This document shows positions 58,130-64,000 of a stretch of 64,000 nt of DNA, piece after piece (position 1 is the stretch's first letter; the number at the start of each line of letters is the position of its first letter). The notes beneath the pieces were generated by a model. The model saw only the letters and a program-made list of their open reading frames with translations. It was not told the DNA's origin and did no database searches. Location of the stretch: contig NC_058144.1 of the NCBI RefSeq assembly GCF_011075055.1, forward strand, positions 9,576,138-9,640,137, written 5' to 3'. The position numbers were made by a program, and so were the translations under genes. This DNA comes from Mangifera indica (Eukaryota > Streptophyta > Magnoliopsida > Sapindales > Anacardiaceae).

Positions 58130-61100
58130 ATATCTTATGAATTTAGACACGCTGGGACTATGGCTGCTGCCCTGGTCATGAAGGTTGCTTCTAGAAATGA
58201 AGTTGAGGACATTCTTAGTATTTTTGCTGAGGCATCCAATGGTCAGATGCCAAACTTGGACCTCATCAACATAGTGAATTATTTAGCTGTACATAGGCAA
58301 GGTTTTCGTGTAAAGGTGGAGAAACTTTGGTCTCTACTTAACTCCAAATGGCTGAAGATTTTGGGTGAAATTTTTGAATCACTCGGAAATTTTGTCAAAA
58401 GCTTGAATCCTGATTGGAAATTTGGCATCCCAGTTGCAGATTATATTGAAGGGACTGCCACACTTGCAAGTTCATTATATTATCAGGTAGTTATTTCTTC
58501 AGCATTCTCTGTCTCTCTCCCCGCCCCCACACCCCCCCGCCTCATGCACTCACACAATGGGGGAGGGGGGGTTTTTTCTAGATATTTTTTACTTTTTCTT
58601 ACATCTAGTGTCTGTGTTTGCAATTATCTTTGACCATGGAGTATTTGCTTATGCTTTATATATATTTCTTCCTCTTTTAGGCAATTGGTGTTCCCACAGG
58701 TCCCCATGGTGCTTTTCATGATTACCAAGTTGATGCAATAACATTAGAAATTTCACCTAGAGTTTCTTTTAATAACAAAGATAGGCGCAATGACTTCCTC
58801 CTACAAGGTGGCCAGTTAGTTCTCGTTAAAATATCTTTCCTTTTTTTCTCTTTTAACTTGGATTTTCTACTGTCAATGCATTCTGGTGTTGCAATGATGA
58901 GAGAGCATTGATGAAGGTTTCAATATATGGTTGCTACATGGTTTTGGTTTTGAGAAAACAGAAATTCCTATCACTAAGTTGGGTTCAAGGCACTAGTGAT
59001 TCAATTTCTATTTTCTCTTTTTCTAAAATCTCACCCTACATGGCTCTTGGGGACCTGGGGCTTTGGGTTGGTTTTATTTCAACTTAAAAAAGGCTGATGG
59101 ATGTCTCATATGTATGTATGTTTATGATTGCAATTGTTCATGTATAATTTGTTTTACTTTTCTCAAATAAGATTTGTTTATTTGTTGCCTTTTAATCAGG
59201 TAGTTTTTCTATTTAGTAATTGATTTTGGTTGCCAATTTTTACCTTACTTTGTTGGGGTTAGCTTGATAAATATAATTAGTTTTTCAAAGAGAAAAGTTA
59301 TCTTTAAACCGAGTTCTTTTTTTTTTTTTAAATTATTATTTTGGCTGGAAGTAAGTACAATTCAAGAAAACGAATCCCTACTAATATATAAATAATATGG
59401 TGAGATAAAATGCGTAATACTTTTCTTTCTAGTGTCTTTACATTGCCATGATTTTGATATTTGCAGCTATTAAAAGGTAGATGATTCACACATTTTTGTC
59501 ATTTTGAGCTCAAAGTTTTCCCAATGCTTGAGTCAGGTTGATTGAAGGAGTTGTACAATCAGTAAATAACCTCGTCGAGAAGTTTCACCAGTCATTTTTC
59601 CTATACCTCTTAATATCTCCTAGTAAGTTTGTGTTGGTTGGGGTCTACATGATTGCTTTTGCTCTCCTTGTATTACCACTTTCTATGCTAACACTCATAA
59701 TTTGACTCTTACTAAAGAGAAAGAAAAGTCTGCTACTGTTAATGAGCTTGGCAGTGTACTCAGATCATGGAAATGGCTTAATTCAGCCAAAAGAGTGTTT
59801 ATAGTACACTTATGGGGTGCTATGGTGTCTTTACTTCCATATTTTCTCTCGCAAATACCCAATAGCACCCCAACAACCAACTTTTACATCTGGTTTCTGC
59901 TTTCAGTGCTCAGCCTGGTAATCTTAAACTGGATTTTGGGATCTCCATTTTCTCAATTGTGTGGAGTTCATCCTCAAGAAGAATGGGCTATCTTGAAATC
60001 AGTAATGATCTCATCTTTCTTCATTGGCTTGGGTCTCATGTCTGTCATTAATTTCGCAACTGCAGAAATTGGGGCTTTACTTATGGTCCCAACATCTCTG
60101 ATGGCTCATCCTCTGAAACTTGATGTCAGAGGCTGGAGTTTCAGAAGATTTTCAAGGGCAGTCTGCAATCTGATTCTTGTGGTTATCAGTTTCCCCTCAG
60201 CTGCTCTTTTTTTTATTGAACGGTGTGTTTGGAGGTTTCAGTGGCTTTAATGCTGGTGACTTCTGGAATTGGGTTGAGTCCCTTTGGGCATGGAACAGTG
60301 CTACTTACCTCTATATAGGTATGGTCCACCTTCCTTGCTGGGTATTATGTGTTCACATTTTGCTTCATCCTTGTTAACACATGTTAGTCAATTCTGTCTG
60401 TACGTTAATGATTTATTAGACCTGCTTGTCAGAAGATCTCGTGGGTTTTAATTCGATCAATGCATCGTTTTTTACTTGCATGCTGGTATATAGATTTAAG
60501 CCATGCCTAGAGACTTTGGTCTTCTCAGGCGTGTGATTTTTCATAACTGAATACCACACAGCACCACTTAATGTTAAATTAATTGGCTTCTGTTGTCCAA
60601 GGTTTACTGGCAGACAGGGTAACGAGCAATGCACCACAACTACAGCCTCAATTATATAATATTAGCCCTCTAAAAGATCTGTTAAACTGACGATTGAGGC
60701 AAATTACTTAACAATCCCAGGTTGATGTACCTAGTTGATTGAAACAATTTGTTTAACAACCCCAATCATCTGATATGCCTATGAGTTGGATCACTTCACT
60801 TAAATGAGCTGCATGTGACTTTTTAACTTGAATTGGTGCATTTAAATAGATAATACCCCAACCAACTCAGAGCTAGAGACTCCTACTGAAATTAACTAGA
60901 TTTTGGAGAGATAATTCATTGTCATGCTGCATGAAAGATTTTACTCCCTCAGTCACACACATGTTAGAGATATGAGTTTAGTGTTGTATAATAGCATAGC
61001 TGATCTCTTGCTCTCACTTGTGTATATCTTTCCATGTGTGAATGATGTAACTGGAAATATAAAACATATACATTTAGGTTTGCTCTAGCACACCGTGGGT

Positions 61101-61830
61101 TGTGTAGACATTTTCTTTAAGGTGAAGGGAATAAACAAATATGGCTCTTTCTTGTGGTATAACAGTTGCTGAGCGACATTAAAATTTTATGAAAGTAGGA
61201 GGTGAAACAGATTGATAAGGATCATCTCCCTTGCTGATGTAAAATTATCACGCGGTTGAAAACGTTATTGTTTTAGTTGTGATTTGATGATTAAAGAAGA
61301 CGCTGGAAGTATATACATCCTCTATAGACAAGGAACCTGTGACAATACTAGAAGATTTTCATAGCTTTAATTGATGTTAATAATATGGAACTCAACTTTC
61401 TTGTTGATTAGTCACCATAATCACATTATGAGATCTCGTAGCCATGTTAACATATTCATATTCACATATATCACGATTTTGTTTGATTGTGGTGGAGCTT
61501 GAAGTTTGAGGAAATTTGGGCGCGTGCATTTTTGTATTTCATTGTGGTGTTGAGTGAGTAGAGTTGGTATTCTAGGAAAGTTGCGTTATGTCGTGTTTTG
61601 GCATGTTGGGGTTGGAAGTCACTAGAGGATGAATCGACACATGCGAAGCAGAGACACGAATATGCAAGTAGGCCATGAGATAGTTTGGATGGTAGAAAAA
61701 AGATCTTAAGTATAAGAATAAGGGTGTAAAAGTAATAAAGTCGATTATTTGGATTTGGAGTTTCACTTCTTTAATATTGTCAATTCAATTTTGAAAGGAT
61801 AATCTGATTTAAATAAGGTACTCTTGAATC

Positions 61831-61832
<2 letters not shown>

Positions 61833-61911
<79 letters not shown>
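61833..61911. repeat. (TA)n microsatellite, about 79 bp
   Basis: A pure TA run preceded by TCTTGAATCAGA, identical to the 12 bases before the (TA)n tract at 17967. It is followed by AATATGTATCTATTTATA. Confidence 0.95.
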
Positions 61912-61914
<3 letters not shown>

Positions 61915-62049
61915 TATGTATCTATTTATATATTCAAAATAAGTACGCATAATTTTATTGATTTTAAATAACTGATTGTCAAGTCAAACAGGGTGTTAGA
62001 AATGTAAGAGATTTTACATTTCAAAATTGTTTATATAGTTATAAAATGT

Positions 62050-62216
62050 AAAATTATTTGTATACTTTTTTAGTATATAATTTGATTATACAATAATATA
62101 TTATTATGCGATTAGATAATTTTTAATTAAAAATAAAATAACATTTAATTACATAATAATATATTATCTATATATTCAAATTATATATTAAAAGTTTATA
62201 TATATAATATTACTTA
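62050..62216. repeat. AT-rich palindromic MITE copy
   Basis: Inverted halves (CAATAATATATTATTATGCG / ACATAATAATATATTATC) around TTTTTAATTAAAAATAAAAT; it ends near ATAATATTACTTAG, matching the ATTACTC family terminus. Confidence 0.45.
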
Positions 62217-62319
62217 GTTATAAATAAACAGATTATGAAACATTGGGATTCATATTTTGCATTTCTTATATTTTCTTTTTTTTTAATATTAATCTATTTT
62301 TAATAGTTTTATATGTAAA

Positions 62320-62500
62320 ATTTTATATATAGACAATAATGTGTTATTATATGATTGGATAATTTAAATTTAATAAAATTATATATATTTATTTTAGATA
62401 TATAAATATGTATATATAATTTAATAAATTTAAATTAAAAATAAAATAATATTTAATTATATAATAATATATTATTTTTAATAAGAAACTTATGTGCACG
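62320..62500. repeat. AT-rich palindromic MITE copy
   Basis: Same layout as the preceding copy, with ACAATAATGTGTTATTATAT, a TTAAATTAAAAATAAAA spacer and TATAATAATATATTATT. Boundaries are approximate because of low complexity. Confidence 0.35.
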
Positions 62501-62811
62501 ATATTATTATCTAATTCAGTGGTGGACAAAATTTGGTAAGAGGTGGCGTGGACGGCTAACCAGTCCACGTTGGTCTCCAATCGCCCTGAAGTGTTGCGTA
62601 ATAACGCGCCTAATATTACACTACAACACAAGACAGCTGCCGCCCGCCAAATTAGGTAAGGACACCATTTCTCGACTTGGTCGTCTCTCTTTCACAAGTA
62701 AAACAACAATTTACATAAATCTTATTAATTTGATTTTAATTTTTTTTATTGTTTTTAATTTTTTAATATTTGTCTTTGTTGGGGTGATCTTCGGCGTTTT
62801 AATTTTTCAAT

Positions 62812-63593
62812 GGCCAAAGAACTTATTCCCACCAAAAGTTAATTATATTTTCAAATTGATATCTATTAATTATTTAAAATTTAAATATTTATTTATAAAT
62901 TATTAAAATTAATAAAATTAGATAATAGTAAGGGTAAATTATTATTTGACCTAAAATATTAAAAAAATTTAAAAATTATCCATCATTTGAAAAAAAAAAT
63001 AATTTCTCCTATCAATAATTTAAAAAGCAAACTTTTCCCTTCTATTAGGTTAAAAATTTTTAAGTGACCTATACCTAATCATTTTTCGGCATCAATGCAA
63101 TCCATCTATAGAGAAAGAAGATAAAGACGAATCATTCACGCTTATGATGTTTATTTGTCTAGACACTTTTGTTTGGATGAAGATGCCAAATTCAAATGAA
63201 GATGGCATTGTCTTCATCCAGATCCAAACGAATTTGGTTGGACAATCAATGTCGGAGATGAGCATCAAAAGTAGCGCAAAGAGAGAGAGACACCATTGGG
63301 AGGGAGAGTTAGCCGTTGGAAAATTATCCTAGAAAAATGAAATCTTGAAGGGTGAAATTAAGTTTTCAAAATTTAATCTTTAGAAAAATTATTAATTTTT
63401 TAAATTTAAAGGAAAAATGGATAATTTTTTATTATTTTTAATATATTATTAGTGGAATTACTATTTTATCTTGAAAACTTAACTGATTTTATTAATTTTA
63501 ATCAATTATAAATGAATATTTATATTTTTAATAATTAATAGATGCTAATTTGAGACTATGATGAATTTTTGGGTGGGAATAAGACATTTGGCC
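62812..63593 (+). mobile_element. MULE-type MITE, complete (782 bp), near an F-box promoter
   Basis: The left end GGCCAAAGAACTTATTCCCA and the inverted right end GGCCAAATGTCTTATTCCCA match. The 9-base flanks TTTTTCAAT (62803-62811) and TTTTTTAAT (63594-63602) differ at one position. The interior has the family's pattern, including the ATCAATGCAATCC / GAGAGAGAGACACC core (63095-63300). It ends about 255 bp before the F-box ATG. Confidence 0.82.
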
Positions 63594-63847
63594 TTTTTTA
63601 ATAGGTGAGACAAATCGAATCGTCTCACTTCCAAGTTGCTTAAGAATATTTTGCTTTTGAATTAATTATAAGAAAAGCATAAGCATTCTCTTTTATTTCT
63701 TTCAAGCAAAATTTAATTCCTTTTGCTTTATAAAAGAAAGTGTTTTACACGCTCTTGGAACAGCGCTTGACCGATAGTAACTCTCTCACATAATAAAATT
63801 TAAATTAATTTAAAAAAAAAAAAAAACTTTTTCATTTCTCTCTCCTA

Positions 63848-64000
63848 ATGAGAACCAGAAGGAAATATAACAGACATCTTCGCTCAGAGAATTATATACT
63901 ACAAGGTAAGAATTCTCCAGGCATTGAGGTCAAGATAATGGATGCCATGTTATGTGATGAGCTTTTACAAGAAATCTTCAAGAGATTACCTTCAAAATCA
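63848..64000 (+). CDS. F-box protein, N-terminal fragment
   Basis: An open frame of 51 codons from the ATG at 63848 to the window edge. It reads MRTRRKYNRHLRSENYILQG then KNSPGIEVKIMDAMLCDELL and QEIFKRLPSKS. The LCDELLQEIFKRLPSKS stretch is a classic F-box start (L-x2-E-L-x2-I-x3-L), the region that binds SKP1 in SCF ubiquitin ligases. The Met at residue 31 (MDAMLCDELL) may be the real start in relatives whose protein begins directly with the F-box. What follows (LRR, kelch or other) is outside the window, so the substrate class is unknown. Confidence 0.75.
   Translation, partial: MRTRRKYNRHLRSENYILQGKNSPGIEVKIMDAMLCDELLQEIFKRLPSKS

Larger units (their letters stand above)
56058..60377 (+). 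pseudogene. GAA1: GPI transamidase subunit GAA1 pseudogene
   Basis: GAA1 is the membrane subunit of the ER complex that attaches GPI anchors. Exons 56058-56155, 56289-56380, 56468-56567 and the start of exon 4 (57198) read cleanly (MAGTEIQSDVPKTRQRP, VVCLTAGILALSLLPVLAKN, NLDAEVNYHKFHPQPNEFHP). Then lesions accumulate: a one-base loss near 57297, an indel near 57480, TAA in LLT*VTWLAKD, TAG in ADSQ*GEYAAV, a TRIM inside the exon (57700-58129), a frameshift near 59700 after YMIAFALLVLPLS, and another in a T-run near 60210 before GFNAGDFWNWVESLWAWNSA. Intact blocks between include GTMAAALV, LAVHRQGF, GVPTGPHGAFHDYQVDAITL and VNNLVEKFHQSFFLYLL. Splice sites of the later exons (58486, 58681, 59537) are preserved, so it is a genomic copy, not a retrocopy. 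It cannot make full-length protein. Confidence 0.88.
60378..63847. other. Repeat-rich intergenic region
   Basis: It includes the GAA1 pseudogene 3' flank, a long (TA)n tract, two palindromic AT-rich copies and a complete MULE-type MITE close to the F-box start. A G-and-C-containing patch at 62510-62690 shows no gene. Confidence 0.6.

Noticed and set aside
1..64000. tRNA, rRNA genes, CRISPR arrays, bacterial-type operons
   Set aside because: Looked for but not seen. The intron-rich genes and repeats are those of a plant nuclear chromosome; a structured-RNA scan could still reveal small RNAs that cannot be judged by eye.

Overview
The window is nuclear DNA of a flowering plant, almost certainly a eudicot. 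The genes are split by short GT-AG introns, the proteins are plant-specific or plant-like (an AGC-VIII kinase, a PLS-type PPR relic, a BAHD acyltransferase), and the intergenic DNA is very AT-rich and full of small non-autonomous transposons. Gene models below were built by hand: exons were joined where splice sites, reading phase and protein-family continuity all agreed.

Layout. (1) 647-3058 minus: ATN1-type Raf-like protein kinase, its last exon off the left edge. (2) 3.1-8.0 kb: AT-rich repeat field. (3) 8042-9623 plus: BLOC-1 subunit 1 (BLOS1/GCN5L1). (4) 11240-14015 minus: RRP8 rRNA methyltransferase, nine coding exons. (5) 15290-15815 plus: decayed chalcone-isomerase-like pseudogene. 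(6) 16081-19179 minus: glucose-6-phosphate 1-epimerase. (7) 19.2-24.5 kb: gene-poor, with a transposon-like insertion and a PPR pseudogene. (8) 24534-25700 plus: armadillo-repeat protein. (9) 26.5-29.6 kb: BAHD acyltransferase tandem pair, one dead and one intact. (10) 31410-33629 minus: sucrase/ferredoxin-like (AIM32-type) protein. (11) 33.6-37.1 kb: repeat field. (12) 37141-40002 minus: D6PK-like AGC-VIII kinase. (13) 43510-44904 minus: 101-residue protein of unknown function. (14) 46307-49588 minus: two-RRM glycine-rich hnRNP resembling HLP1, with a TRIM retroelement in its last intron. (15) 49.6-52.6 kb: repeats including a large foldback. (16) 52659-53045 plus: small DUF7054-like protein. 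(17) 56058-60377 plus: GPI-transamidase GAA1 pseudogene with frameshifts, stops and a second TRIM inside an exon. (18) 60.4-63.8 kb: repeats. (19) 63848-64000 plus: start of an F-box gene running off the right edge.

The genes do not form a pathway. From memory of Arabidopsis, the kinase / RRP8 / sucrase-ferredoxin / D6PKL / HLP1 set recalls the paired loci around At3g27560-27580 and At5g40490-40540, and the epimerase plus armadillo pair recalls At5g14500-14510. The window therefore looks like an ancestral gene block with local insertions and losses.

No obviously new multi-gene system was found. The most unusual items are non-coding or decayed: a MULE-type MITE family with 9-bp target duplications, a roughly 560-bp foldback with a GC-rich core and a second copy beside it, two minute LTR retroelements in or beside exons, a multiply broken GAA1 copy, and a short unrecognised protein.
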